The notes: generated by a model from the sequence alone, not told the origin. Shown: positions 38,276 through 51,412, counted from the stretch's first letter. The stretch: 64,000 nt of DNA from Epiperipatus broadwayi (GCA_028023455.1 JAQFVV010006502.1:310001-374000); one strand, 5' to 3'. Program-made: numbers and translations.

Positions 38276-38959
38276 GTTTTGCATACATTTGCATATAATG
38301 ATATTAATAATCTAAAGATGCTGTAATTATGGAGTAACAAAACTCTGAAAGCACTAAACCAGCAGAAATTATGATATAGAAAGCCTACAGAAATTATTAT
38401 ATAGAGAAGTTTCACTGCAACGCATCAGCGTATTATTAACAGCATGAGCATTGTTAGAAATATGCCATAGTACTTTTGCATTTCTTGTCATTTTATTCAG
38501 AATATTGAAAACTAGTTAACAAATAGTAATAAACATATATGCTGTTTTTTTTTACATTATATGTGCTTTTAAGTTTAGTATTTACATTAAATAATTTCAA
38601 AACAACGATAGAAAGTGACTTTTGATTCTGTTTTAGAAACATCAAAATGTTGCAACTGTTACTTATATATTTTATATTATTTAAAGAATGTTTCAATCTA
38701 TATGAGTAAATAAAACAAATTAAATACTAAACATTAAAATCTAGATGGGAAAGAGGATATGCTTTTTGCCTACTCATTTTCATTTTTTTCTTTATCTGAA
38801 TTGAAAGCAATTTATATTTTATAAAAGTTATTTAATGATGTTTTAAAAATTGTCATTTAGGATTTTCTTTTTTAATGCTTTATTTATAAAAATAAATGTT
38901 TAAAGTTAATACACTTGCACTTATATATATATATATTTGTGATGATATGTATGTGTGAG
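38276..38959. other. A+T-rich stretch after the PLE fragment
   Basis: No terminal hammerhead unit was found immediately downstream of the nuclease remnant. A short AT run lies at 38924-38936. Confidence 0.45.
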
Positions 38960-39125
38960 GGATGATGATATGGATCAAATGATAAGTGATGATTCAGCAC
39001 AAAATACCAACATTGGAAATAATTTATCTTTTTCACATGCATGTGGTCATGTCTATTGGTTATATAGGATGGAGTGGATAACTGTAGGGATCTTGAAAGT
39101 CTGACTTAAAATCGTTTTAATCACA
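38960..39125 (+). repeat. SINE-like dispersed repeat
   Basis: It shares CAACATTGGAAATAATTTAT, TTTTTCACATGCATGTGGTC, GGATGGAGTGGATAACTGTA and CTTGAAAGTCTGACTT with 28930-29130 in the same order. The B box region here has diverged. Confidence 0.55.
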
Positions 39126-39218
39126 CTTGTATTTACAAAATATGATGTGTGTGGTCAAGCAGACAACAAAAAGTTATAACGTGAAAATCGATATATATAT
39201 ATCATAAATAAATAAAAG

Positions 39219-39742
39219 AGCTTGTTTAGAGCTCATTAGCATGCTCTTAATTTTACATATTTGTAAGTGCAAGCTATATATAAGTCATGTGACATCTGAC
39301 TTTTAATATTACTATTATTATTTTGTTGTTGGGGCTTTGGCTAAATTAAATGGCTAAGCCTACTAATATATGGAGTATCTGAATGAAGTTCAGGCCCATA
39401 TAATTTTTTCAGTTGGAGAGCTGACTTTAAAGACATGTAGATGTCTAAAAGTTTCAAATCTTCTTTTAACAATTAACTTTTAGATAAATGCTTTGCTTGA
39501 GTTGGGTTTTTTGAATCTAATGTCCCAACTCGTCACTGAAAAGACCCATAGATCGAAAACGTTCTGGGGATGGGACAATCCAAGAAAAAAATGATTTGAA
39601 TGCCTTCTTTTGTAGTAGCATTTATCTTAAATTTAAAAAAAGCTTGTTTAGAGCTCATTAGCATGCTCTTAATTTTACATATTTTTAAGTGCAAGCTATA
39701 TATAAGTCATGTGACATCTGACTTTTAATTATTACTATTATA
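39219..39742. mobile_element. Retrozyme-like unit: 422-bp repeat unit with a hammerhead relic
   Basis: A block of about 102 bp starting AGCTTGTTTAGAGCTCATTA occurs at 39219-39320 and again at 39641-39742, exactly 422 bp apart, with almost no differences. Between the copies lies a hammerhead-ribozyme-like fold (39521-39577). One and a quarter tandem units of a hammerhead-bearing repeat is the arrangement expected of retrozymes and of PLE terminal units. No RT is encoded, so it would depend on an autonomous partner. Confidence 0.65.
39521..39577 (+). ncRNA. Hammerhead ribozyme relic
   Basis: TGTCCCA (39521-39527) pairs with TGGGACA (39571-39577) as outer stem I. Inside are CTGAAAA in place of CTGANGA, a GACC-CATA-GATC stem II with one mismatch, GAAAAC in place of GAAAC, and GTT at the cleavage position. 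The core G8 equivalent is A and there is one extra A after stem II, so this copy is predicted inactive. Confidence 0.55.
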
Positions 39743-40509
39743 TATATATATATAATTACAGAGCCATTTGATAGAAGCAAACAATTTTTAACATAAGCAT
39801 TATTAACTTTATATGTTCTGAAGAAATAATATTTTTATTTCATTTTTAATCATAATACAATAAACTTAATACTGATATCAAATGTAATCAGATAAAAAGA
39901 CAAGAAAGCTTGAGCAGCAATCTATCTTTTTCACAAACTATAACTAGCCACTCTTAAAGCTTGCATTAACAATTTGAAATTAATATAATAAGCCATTATG
40001 CATTTTTTATCCACTAAAATTAATGGAACTAATCATTGTGAATTCATTTTTTATTCTGATGTTTGCTTTTGATTTAAGTCCATATACAAGTAGAGAATAC
40101 TTGTTACCAAATGTAAATAATTATCCTATTGGACACTACTACAATTGCAAATCCAGTCATTTCCTGATAATTAACCTTAACTGAGAAACATCCATGGCAG
40201 TATGGGTCAAGGCTTGAAGTCACTCTAAAATGGCCAATTTTTGAACTATGGTAATGTTTTTACACTTATTTTAAAGTTTAAAATGTACCATAAGATGCTG
40301 CTCTCTCTTGAATTATTTTACAAGTAAAAATCAATAATATAGGCATTCAAAGCTACAACAAAGAGAGAAGCCAGATCTTTCTAGATGCTAATTGGTTGGT
40401 TGGATTTCTGAAAATGGAAACTGTCTGTCAATAATTTTCATCGCTCCAACTTCTGTTTTGACTTTGAAAATGAAAATTAATGTCTTACAATGTTTTTTTT
40501 ATTATTTTT
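39743..40509. other. A+T-rich stretch, nothing recognised
   Basis: No gene or element identified. Confidence 0.45.
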
Positions 40510-40845
40510 CTTACATATGAATTATTTTCATAAAATATACTGCAAATATAGTTATTTTAGAAAAATAGTAAGATTCTAGTAAAAAATTGTATACTTTTAC
40601 ACAAACGTAAATTGAAAAAGTAACCAGTGCTAACAACAATTTTGAAACCTGTCAACAGTTTACTTTGCCCCAAGCTCTTTATTTAATTTTCAAACAAAAA
40701 TTAATAATTTAGAGTATTTTTCTGGCATTTATTTACATATTGTAATGTATTTTGGTAAAATATGCTGAAAATATAGTTATTTAAAAAAATAGTAAGATTT
40801 TAGCAAAAAATTATTTACCTTTTCACAAACAAATTGAGAAAGAAA
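40510..40845. repeat. Degenerate tandem repeat, period about 225 bp
   Basis: Blocks GCAAATATAGTTATTTTAG and AATAGTAAGATTCTAG at 40540-40580 recur as GAAAATATAGTTATTTAA and AATAGTAAGATTTTAG at 40765-40805, followed in both by ACTTTTACACAAAC or CTTTTCACAAAC. Two diverged copies are clear and a third may follow near 40930. Confidence 0.6.
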
Positions 40846-42378
40846 GTCAATGACATATGCAACATTTTTTAATAGGTTAGAATGATCTTTTTATATTCTC
40901 TGCTATGGAATATTTTTATAATTATAAATAGAAATTTATTTTGAAAAAACTTTTGTTCACTTTTATAATCTGATAAATTATTAATATACTTTTTACAAAC
41001 AAAATTAAAATGAACATAATATTAAAAGATGAATCTATTTTTACTGCTGATTCTGTAATTGACCAATCAAAAGTTGTAAAACTTTAATTCACTTGGCCAA
41101 TGAAAATTTAAAAAAAAATTTTTCAAGAAAAAGTTATGACTATTAGTATGGTTGTAAATTCAATAATACATTTTACAATAAACATGCTATGAATATCTTC
41201 TCTAATTATGTAAAATATAATGTAATATGAACTTAATTTTAAACTTTGCATGTTTGGTTAATATTCTGTAATTCAATACTAGAGCTATAAATGCATAAAC
41301 ACAAAGTTAATATTTAAAAGCTTATTAAACCATAAGATGAGTGCTTTCAAGACTCATGGCTCTCACAATTGTAGCTCTTTGTGCTAAATCACTAGCAGAA
41401 TTTGATTAACCCAAACTATATATTATTATTCAAACTATAATGAAATTGTACTTATCATAATTTTCTATTCCTGATTATCACTACCTATTTCAAACTGCTA
41501 TTATCGAATGCACTATCTCTGTATTTATTATTAATAAAGTTTATTACTGTAATAATATTCCCTCTGCATTATTTGAAACACACTTATTTTTTAACAAACT
41601 AAGAAATCCCATAATATGATTTTAACATTTTTGATGAGAAAAAATCTTCATAGATAAAGTAAATTATTATCTTTTATGTGATGAACTTTTAAGATTTAAG
41701 TGCAAAATAAAATTAATTTGTAAAGATAAATTAGAAATGATTCTAATGCTATCCATACATCTTTATTCTAATTAATGGGTGAAGTGAGTAATATTAAGGT
41801 CTTAGATCATTTAGAGTAATTCTAAAGCACTTGTTGTCTTCTGATCCAATAAAAGGATTTGTTGGTCCCATTGTCTGAGTAATAGAATATCTAATTGCTT
41901 TATTTGCATATTGTGCTTCATTTATATATTACATCATGTCAATTTATATAAGAAGACCTGTGCTGCATAACTTAATTCAGCACTATGATTGTGGTAAGGT
42001 TTTCATTTAAGCACAAGGATAGTCAGAAAAAAACTGATTGATACTGTATTTTTTAAATAGATCTATAAAAATCAATTCATTAAATTTTTCTTAAATTAAC
42101 TGATATTGATTTTTTGTTGCATTATATTTAGTTGGTTTAATGAAATATACACACTATAGCAAGAAGAACTTTTGATATCAAGCCTACTTGCTAATTAGAA
42201 AATTTTAGGTGTCATGTTTACCAATTTAATTAAATGGGTTTATTTCAGTATTACTATTTCAATAATAGTATAGAAATTGAAGAAGGATTAAATAGTAAAT
42301 GAATATATAATAAAGGAAATGAAAAATAATAATATTTATTGAAATAAAATACTAGTTTTCTACTTCACTTTTGAGTTG
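40846..42378. other. A+T-rich stretch, nothing recognised
   Basis: No gene or element identified on either strand. Confidence 0.45.
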
Positions 42379-43017
42379 TAAGTAATTTAGATTGCGCTTT
42401 ACGCAAAAAGTGAAGCTTGTCTAAAATCTTATTAAAGAGTTATATGGCTAATCACTTTCAGAGAACTTGAGTCTTCATAATCATAGCCTATTTTTAATTG
42501 AAGTTAAATTGTGGTTTATGTAAAATTTATGCAAATTTTATAATGATCATTTTCTGGAGATTGCAAAGCACGATTCTTTCTGGTTTATTGCACAATTGTC
42601 ATTTGCAATAAATCACGCCTCTTTAATCTTTCATTTCATCTCATTACGTTCAGTGCATAGTGCCCTCGCCATAGTGGGTTGGAACACATGGCCTGTTGTT
42701 TTTGGTGCTCAAAGAATATGGATGTTTTCATTGTTATTTATAGCTTCCCTGTACAAATAATGATGTTGAGATGTTCTTGTTGTAATGTTGGCATGGGTCT
42801 CTTCATAATATACTGCTCAGAATCGTGCTTTGCAATCTCCAGAAAATGGTTGTTATAAAATTTGCATAAATTTTACATAAACCATAATTAAACTTCAATT
42901 AAAAGTAGGCTATGATTATGGAGACTCAAGTTCTCTGGAAGCGCTTAGCCATATAATTCTTTAATAAGATTTTAGACAAGCTTCACTTTTTGCTAAAGCA
43001 CAATCTAAATTACTTAA
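42379..43017. mobile_element. Foldback element with arms of about 200 bp
   Basis: The left arm 42379-42577 and the right arm 42820-43017 are inverse complements with few mismatches. Left landmarks are TAAGTAATTTAGATTG, AAAGTGAAGCTTGTCTAAAA, ATAATCATAGCCTA and TTTTCTGGAGATTGCAAAGC. The 242-bp centre has no coding capacity and is less A+T-rich than the arms. The well-preserved arms suggest fairly recent origin. Superfamily unknown; no clear target duplication. Confidence 0.85.
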
Positions 43018-43546
43018 TAATATTTATTATATAATAAAAGTGTATGACAATACTTTGAAAATTAATATTTGTTAAACAATATTTTCTGATATTATCTCTC
43101 TCTATAGTACTATCTTTAATCTGTACTTCTGTGATATTAGCTTTAAAGATGTTATAATTACAAAAAACATGCACTGTTTTGTAATTATAAACATGATTCT
43201 ATGTTAATTATTATTAAAGAAAAGTCATTGTCTTATATTAGGTGATTGAAGACTAGTGCTAGATTGATAAATATAGTACTTGTTTATTACTTAGTAAGAA
43301 AGGATATGTGTTCTCATTATTTTAAGTAATGAAACTTTGGCTAAATGTTGAATGTGTAGATTTAAATATATATATATATAACTCATTTTTGAGGATTAAA
43401 AAGTTAAAATGCAAAAAGTTTATGTGGAGGGAGGGGGGATGTTTTCAAGTCTAACCTTTTACATCCTTGTTGGAGAAATTGTTCACATTTTTACCAAACT
43501 TTTTCTTAGCAGTTGGATATACATTATGGTTTACAAGATAGTTTTT
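43018..43546. other. A+T-rich stretch, nothing recognised
   Basis: A short AT run lies at 43366-43380. Nothing else found. Confidence 0.45.
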
Positions 43547-43772
43547 TGATTATTTTAATGAAGAAAAATAATCTATTAATGAATTAATTGATTGATTATG
43601 TTGATGAAGAAAAATAATCTATTAATGAATTGATTAATTGATTATTTTGATGAAGAAAAATAATCTATTAATGAATTGATTAATTGATTATTTTGATGAA
43701 GAAAAATAATCTATTAATGAATTAATTAATTGATTATTTTAATGAAAAAAAAATATTTTAATGAATTAATTA
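43547..43772. repeat. 46-bp minisatellite, almost five copies
   Basis: AAGAAAAATAATCTATTAAT begins at 43561, 43607, 43653 and 43699, exactly 46 bp apart, with a degenerate last copy at 43745. ATTAATTGATTATTTTGATG fills the rest of the unit. Confidence 0.93.
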
Positions 43773-46564
43773 ATACCAGGTTTCAAAATAAATTCAAAGG
43801 CATTTCATTGTATAAACTTTAATTTAGAATCAATATTGCATTGTAAAAGTTATTGGTTTCGGTGTATTCTTTATGATAAACTATTATTGATAAGAGTAAT
43901 TTAAATAAATTTCATATGTAAAGAGTGTATTTTTAAAATTGTGTTTTGTAGTAAATCACTAATACTACTTCAGACATCAACTAAAGCATAAAGGAAATGG
44001 TGATTTATTTCATACAGATCTATTTAATAGCTGAAATTAGATCATAAAAGCACTGCAACATAAGAATAAATGTTTTATAAAAATGTTTCAAAGTAGGATG
44101 ATTTATTTGTTGTATGGTAAAAAAAAAAAAAAAAATTAAAATTTATACTTTATTCTATGTTACAATTCTATCAAACATAAAATATAATTTATCTGTTTTA
44201 ACTATTCTAGATTAGCTAAGAGTATATATATATATACACATATTGGTATAAATTCTATACATACATTCAGTACATAAATTTTTAAAAACAATTTTTACAA
44301 TGTAGATGTTTTTTTCTTCATTGAATGCTATGAATCCATCATACTGGAATTATTAAAAAATGTTATCATCTATATTTCACCCATATGTTATACATAGGTT
44401 ACCTTTTTTTTTTTGAGGACAATTCATCATACTTTTTGCTTCATAATTTAATAGTGAACAGAAAATATAATTGTATGCGAATAATTTTTGATTAAAAGGT
44501 TTAAGAATAAGGATGGGGAAAAAGTACTGATTGAAACTTATTTATTTTTGATTCTGGAACACAATTCTATGTTTTATATACAGAAAATTATGTTTTAATT
44601 ATTTTTCAATGTTATGAATGTTGTTTATTCAGTTTGGTTTATTATGTTTGTAAGAATTGTATTGATTCACATATCCATTGGTATGTAAATTCATATGTAA
44701 ATTAATATCTATTTTAGATGAATATTCAAAAATAATAAAAGATGGAGAAATGTATAGTTATACCTATATTATATTAAAACCAGAAAACATTATGTCCTAT
44801 TTGGTAAGATGCTCACTAAACTTATCATAATTATGTAAAAAAGTTATTAAAACATATACATAAAAGAAATAGTTAAATACATAGGATTTATATGATTTGT
44901 AAAGCTTATAATAAATAATGTCTTGGAAAGCTAATTTGATATAACGCACGTGATCAGCTAATTAAATGCTTGCTTATCATCAATGGAAGTTTTTCCATAA
45001 CTTTTTGTCTGAATATAACAAAAATTAATCTATCATTCGTTATGAAGTTGAACTTTTTAAGAAAATTATGAGATTATAAGTTAACACATTTTTTACATGT
45101 GAAAACTACTTGATATCTTTTTTTAATTGTAAATTGTTTTAAGTAAAGCAATTGTAAATACTAATTAACGCTTATGTTATTATATTAAAAAAGACCGCAC
45201 TTATTTACAAACAGATTGAATGTTTGGATAAGGATAATGTTTTTACAAAAACTTAAGTGCCGATGTTAATAAAAAAAATCCTTTTTAAAACAAAATATAA
45301 ATATTGAAGTTATGTTTTAAAATATAAATACCTAAGTTATATTTATGATAATATATATATTTTTAACAGCGTTATCTTCGTAAAAGTATATGTCGCTTGG
45401 GAAAGCTTTTTTTTATTTTTCTTTACAGAAATCTTATTTAAAGTTTTACTTTCTTAAACTGCACTTTTTTTTTTTATTTCTCAAGTTTTATTTAGTTAAA
45501 ATTACATAAAAACTGTTTTAAATTTATCTGAAAAGATTTTTTTTGTATATAAAATAATCTGTTTTATATGTTTATAAAAAGTCAATTTAAGTTTGGATTT
45601 AAATACGTTGAAAAGTTGTCTCCTGTATCTAGAACATTATGTCTGATATATTTTTATATAATCAATACTTTTTCAAATAAGCGGTAAAGCTGAAAAATTG
45701 AATGAATATACTTATTCAATACTTCAATATTTAGAACAACTGCAGCATACAGCGTTTACTATTAACTCTTGAATTTGAAAAAGAGAAATAAACTTTCGAT
45801 TTTTAAAAGAAATAGAAAAGCAATTTTTTTGGAATATATCTTTTTTAAAAACGTGACCATATTATCAGTTTGTACTGTCATACATACCACAGTGGGTAGT
45901 AACATATTTCTATACCCCCCCCCCCCACTGTTCTAATATCTTTCCAACAGAAATATTTCAGGAACCGTTTATGTATTAATATATGTGTGAGTTAATATAA
46001 ATATTGAGAATATTAAAAATTATAACAATCTAACCTTATTATCATTCATTTTGTTGGTAAATGATATTTTTGAGCAACCAAAATTGTTTTTGAAACAACA
46101 GTCTAATATGAAAGTAGTGATTACCTCATTTTCCATAGTTCTCATAAATGATACCTGTCTATTATGTTTTCAAAACTTCTTTTTAATTTTATTTTAAAAC
46201 AAAATGACAAAAAAAAAAAAAAGAAGATAATAAATTAAGAAACAAAATATTATAGTAAATCAAATAAAAGTTGAAAAAAGACGATTTAAAAGATTAGATC
46301 ATCACAATGATAAAAAAGACAAAATTATAAAATAAAATTGTAATTTGAAATAGTATGAGAAGCAGCTGTATAATTTTAATGTGTAGGTTAAAATATCTTG
46401 AATTTATTTAAGTAATATTATAACAATATGCATTGACAGCATTGCTTCATCTAATTTTATCTAATTCTACAAAACGATTATTGGAATGTTTTTCCGCCAT
46501 CTGGTGTCCATATAATGAAAAAAAATTCTTTAGACCGTCTAGGCAAATTAAATATGTAAATATA
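43773..46564. other. A+T-rich stretch, nothing recognised
   Basis: Only simple-sequence tracts: an A run near 44121-44136 and a C run at 45915-45926. No gene or element identified. Confidence 0.45.
45915..45926. repeat. C homopolymer, 12 bases
   Basis: Twelve consecutive C residues in an otherwise A+T-rich setting. Its length may be uncertain because homopolymers are prone to sequencing error. Confidence 0.9.
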
Positions 46565-46565
46565 A

Positions 46566-46673
46566 TGATAATAAAATATTATAATATTTGATATTAAAAC
46601 AATCTCAATCTCTATATTACATTTATTTTAATTTAGTTTGTTTTAATATCAAATGTTATATTATTTTATTATT
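46566..46673. mobile_element. Small foldback element
   Basis: AATATTTGATATTAAAACAA (46583-46602) pairs with TTGTTTTAATATCAAATGTT (46638-46657), and the outer A+T-rich parts extend the stem to about 36 bp around a 35-base loop. It resembles a small MITE or hairpin. Confidence 0.6.
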
Positions 46674-47391
46674 ATAACTACTTTTGTTTTAAAATAATAT
46701 AATAAAAGCATCACTTTTAGAATGGTGTTGGATAAAAATCTGGCATGAGATTTGTAGAATAAATTGGAAAGGAAAAAATGAAACAAGGTTTAACATTGGG
46801 AAGTGCTTAGTGCTTCAGTATATTAATAAAAATTAAATAAGTTGATTATAGAAAAAGAAATTTAGTTATTAGAAATGAATATGAATAAAAAATAATTCAG
46901 AGTTATATAAAAATAAAGTTATATATAAACTATGAAAAGTTGTGTAATATTTATACTAGAAGAAGCTTAAATGTTTGTCATAAGAAAAATGGACAAAATA
47001 TACAAGAATTTAAGCTTATTTTGTGATTTATGTTGAAATAGGAGAAAGAAAATGTACATTTATTTTTGAAATATAATATGCTGAATAGTGTTTAAAGAAA
47101 AATGGATAAAAAATGGGGAAACAAAGTGAAGGGATTACAGATGTAAAAATTATCTGGGTTGTTTTTTTATTTGGTTCTTTATAACAAAAATACAAAATAT
47201 GAATTCAGAAAAAAAAAATCAACCAGTATTAAAAAAATGAATTGGTAATTGTAGATTCAAATTGGTTAATAAAGAAACAAAGTAGATATTTAAGTGTGAT
47301 ATATATATATATTTTCAGGAAGTGGAGGTATTTAATGTATCTAATAGATTTTCTAAGCATATGAAGTATGTATAAAATTTTCTCATTTCAT
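46674..47391. other. A+T-rich stretch, nothing recognised
   Basis: No gene or element identified. Confidence 0.45.
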
Positions 47392-47492
47392 CACATGATC
47401 ACATTTCCTATACTAGCACATTAATTGTTGATTACTCTGTTTAGCACAGGTGGCAAAACTGGATGGAGAGTTTTGCTCTGTTTCTCATTTCA
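47392..47492. repeat. Dispersed repeat, inverted relative to the 29.6-kb copy
   Basis: TCACATGATCACATTTCC, TATACTAGCACA, GGTGGCAAAACTGGATGG and AGAGTTTTGCT are the inverse complements of the blocks at 29620-29700. This copy also has GATTACTCTG, which resembles the GATTACTCT in the PLE-associated unit at 61821. Confidence 0.55.
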
Positions 47493-49489
47493 TTTAGAAG
47501 AAACTGTTTTAAATCACATTGTATACTTTGTAGAAGGTTTTATTTACTCTTTATTTTAAATAGCTGTTCAAATGAAAATTATGTATAAAAATTATATATT
47601 TTAATATTAATGGGAATCATATTTAAAATAAATTATTAAAACTATCAAACATTAATTCATAACTTTTGAAATAACTAACTAGACAGTAACATAGTAGTTC
47701 TGGAAATTTATATACTATGTATAAGCTCTTAACTTAATAAATTGAACCTTTTTTGAATAATAAAACTTTTACTAACAATAATAAAATATATGTAAAGCAG
47801 AACATGAAAAAATATATAGATGGTTATGAAATATGTCATTGGACTGTTCTTTGCAATAGTTTATCTAATAATGGTGTTTTCAAAAGTGAAATTATTAAAC
47901 TACTGGTTAATTTTAAGTTACTTGCTGAATTGGATATTTCATGGCAGTTTTTTAATCAGTTGTCAACATCAGGTGGAGGAGAGAGTAAAAAGTAACATAA
48001 AGATGGTAAGAAAGTGAGACTAGCACATAGTCTATTGGTCACAAATATAATTTTGTTTCAACTGAATGCTAATAATTTAAAATCCAATTTATTATACATT
48101 TATATACCTACACTAAGAGACATATATTATTTCCATGTGCATGTTTGTGAAAATTACATTTTTTACATTAATGTAATCAATAGAAGAGTGTACACATAGT
48201 TTTAAATTGTAAATAAATTTTAAGTAACTTTTTTTTAAAATTTTACTTACTATCAAAGTTTTAATGAAATCTGATTTTGGTAAAAACAGGATAATTAAGA
48301 TTTTTCATCACAAGTTTAAAATCAAAGATTTAATAAAATCTATTTTGGTAAATTTGTTGTTTAAAAACCAAGAAAATTAATCAATTAGATTGAAGACTAA
48401 AACCCAAGCTAATTACAAAAACTGTTATTTTGTAAAGTTATATTAAAACAAAAGGATTTGTGTTAGTCATTTAGCCTACTTTCAGCTCTAAGAAATGGTA
48501 TGACTATTGCTTTTTCTGGATTTCTCTCTAAAACAGATATAGCCTTGAAAAGAAACCTTATATTCTACCCATTGTGAAGTAACTTTTCTTCAATATTAAT
48601 TAAAATATATGATAAAGGAAACCATTAGTGAATAAGTACCCCTAGGATCTCTTTCACAGATTGTCTGCCTCAGCTGTAAATTGGTGTCATAATAATAGTC
48701 TTCCATTCTTACATATTAATAATTATCTCCACACCAAGAATCCATCAAAATAAAAAAATTTACAAGACTTCAACTTTTACTCTGTATGATATCTTGAACA
48801 AGAAATATAAAATTATCAATAATATTTCAAATATTATGGATTTCAGAGACAATTTTATGAGTAATAAAACATGACCTGAAAAATCTTTGCACTCTATCAG
48901 AAGCTATATAGTCAGACTGTAAGTTGTTTATTTATAAACTTTTATAGACTTTTTTCAGAAATTTTAGAAGAAAAAAAAATCAATCATCCAAAAATTTAGC
49001 AATGCATTATAGACTTTTTTTCATTCTTATTTTAATTTCATTACAGAAGAAAAAATGTTTTATTTTTAGGTATAACTTTCTAATTGTTTATATGATCAAT
49101 AACTTGCTGTTGCATTTTGTTTTGTTATAGGCAAAATAAATTTCAAATTTCAAGAGAAAATTTAATCAGGTTGGGAAATTCATTTTGTTACTAATAATAT
49201 TATAATAATTGCAGCTGGAAAAAGACATTTTGAAATGTATATTTACAATTTTATGTGTTACCATTATTAATCTTTAGGCAAAATTATTTATTGACATGTA
49301 TAAAGATTTTATATATAAAGGTTTCTGAATAGAGGCCACAATAAAAGATTTATTTTTTATTTTTGTATGTATATTTAAAATCAGTTAGGATTAAATAATT
49401 TTCTTAATTATTAAAATAGATTTCTTTAACATTAGTGTGTGGATATGTGTGTTAATACATAGTTTTAATACAGAATTTGATTCATTGAA
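47493..49489. other. A+T-rich stretch, nothing recognised
   Basis: Short open frames at 47753-47995 and 48014-48199 show no domain or second copy and are probably chance. Confidence 0.45.
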
Positions 49490-49880
49490 AAGAATTTAGA
49501 AGAAAAATAATTATAAAGAAGAATTAAGAAAAAAATTAAGAAGGAAAAGAATTAAAAAGAGAAATTAAGAAGTATTAAGAAAAAAATAATAAGAAGAATT
49601 AAGAAGTCTTAAAAAAATTAAGAAGAAAAAAAAAATTAAAAAGAAATTAAGAAAAATTTAAAAAAAGAAGAAGAATGAAGAAGAATTCAGAAGAAGATTT
49701 AAGAAGAATAAAGAAGAATTTTTAAAAAAGAATTAAGAAGTAGATTTGAAGAATTAAGAAGAAAAAAATAAAAAGAATTAAGAAGAAAAAGAATGAAAAA
49801 CAAGAATTAAGAAAAAAATAAGTTTAAGGAGAAGGAGATGGAGAGGAACTAAGAGAGGAAAAAAGAAGACAACTATGAAG
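49490..49880 (+). repeat. Long polypurine tract, degenerate AAGAAGAATT satellite
   Basis: For about 390 bp the plus strand consists almost entirely of A, G and T, with AAGAATTAAG and AGAAGAATT motifs repeated irregularly and only a few C residues. The tract ends in a G-richer part (GGAGAAGGAGATGGAGAGG). Such strand asymmetry can form unusual DNA structures. No coding meaning. Confidence 0.85.
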
Positions 49881-51239
49881 TCTCCAACAAAAACATATCT
49901 TCTTCATATATAAAAAGAACCAATAGGAAAATGATTTCATTTTCGTTACAATATTGTTGAGTACTAGGATGGGGAGGATATATTATTAATTGTAACAGTA
50001 TTTATTATTTAAAAGTGATTGTGTTTAACATTATATATAGACGAAAACATTGAAATAGTATATTATTAGTCATGCTAGTGTTTAAAATCAAGCTAATGAC
50101 AGATACATGTTTTAAAGATATAACAAAATGCTAAGAAAAAAGTAACTTATAAAAAAATTCGACATTAGTATAATTGTCAAAGCTGAAATATAAAAATTAT
50201 AAATGGAAAAACAAGTGTATACATCATCAAGTTTATGTAAATGATAAAAAAAAATGGTTTCTCTTGATTTATATATTTTAGTAATTACTTCAAGATATAT
50301 TGAAAGTAATTATGTAAAGCTAAAATAATTAATAATATTTGTTCTTATTAAGAATATTATTTTTAACAAAAGAAAAATATTGATAAAGAAACTGTTCTGT
50401 TTGCTGCTTGCATATAATAGCTTTTATGATGACAAAAATGTGGAAAAATAAATAAATATGACTTTACAATGAACAACATATTAAATATAAATTTAAATTA
50501 TTTATAAATTAACTTTGTGAATTTAAATCTTAAAATGTGTGCTTAAATGTATGAGCCAATTGAAAGCAAAGTAATTAATGTCTATTTGTAATTAATTATG
50601 AAAAATTGAAAGTTTAATAGAAAAGATTAAATAACAATTTTTCCAATTAATATTAATTTTAATGGTACTTGACTTAATATTCATAGAAGAATTAAATGTA
50701 ATTATTTGTTTATTCATTCATTTTGTCTGTTTAAATTTTTAGCTATCAAATTAATTCATATATTAAAGATTCGGAAAATAATTCCACAGAATTTGAAAAT
50801 AGAAGCTAAAGTCACTGATAGGTTAACTATTTGCTATAGCAGATATAAATTTATATAATTAATCGGTATTTTTTAATTTATGATAATGTTAAAAAAAGTG
50901 GATAAATATACCAACATGATTTAGCTAAGATCCAGCATTTAAGGTCGTTGTCCTTCCCTCTCCAGTTATGTATCTTGCAAGAAATAAGGAAGGACATTCA
51001 ACTAAGCCTGGCAATGCCTGCAGTAGAAATTTTCACTGCCTGTTAAATCATAAAATTGGTAAATAACTGGTCTGCCTGCCAAATATTTCCTGTCACAAAA
51101 AGGTAAATATTGAAGAGATCAAATAATAAAAATATTAAAAAGCAGCAGTAAAGTTAAATTGGTGCATAAAACTGCTAAGAAAACTGATATGAAAAGTATA
51201 TGCAACATTTGACAAAGCTATCAAAATTTACAAAGTGCA
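49881..51239. other. A+T-rich stretch with one less A+T-rich patch
   Basis: 50930-51080 is richer in C and G and contains GTCCTTCC (50949-50956) facing GGAAGGAC (50988-50995) as a possible stem. It may be part of an old SINE but carries no clear A or B box. The rest shows nothing. Confidence 0.4.
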
Positions 51240-51412
51240 TCAACTACCAATACATGCTATCATCATCAATCATTATCAATCTACTACAAGTTCAATCCAT
51301 CTTCTCCGATCTTTAGCTTCTCTTCTCCACATCACCCCTGCACACTTTTTTATTTCATCCATCCATTTCAAATGTGGTCTCTTTCTGGGTCTTTTACAAT
51401 CTCTTGGGAACA
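51240..51412 (-). mobile_element. RTE-like LINE 3'-end fragment
   Basis: Matches the last 175 bp of the LINE (plus-strand text 3318-3482): ATCATCATCAATCATTATCA, then TTCAATCCATCTTCTCCGAT, AGCTTCTCTTCTCCACATCA and GGGTCTTTTACAATCTCTTG. About 15 bp (the GCAGGATGAAGG block) is missing. It stops almost exactly where the copy at 53.35 kb stops. Confidence 0.85.

Noticed and set aside
43547-43772. CRISPR-like array
   Set aside because: The regular 46-bp period is a contiguous minisatellite without unique spacers, and the sequence is eukaryotic.
47753-48199. Overlapping short frames as genes
   Set aside because: Low-complexity Asn/Lys/Ile-rich translation with no recognisable motif.
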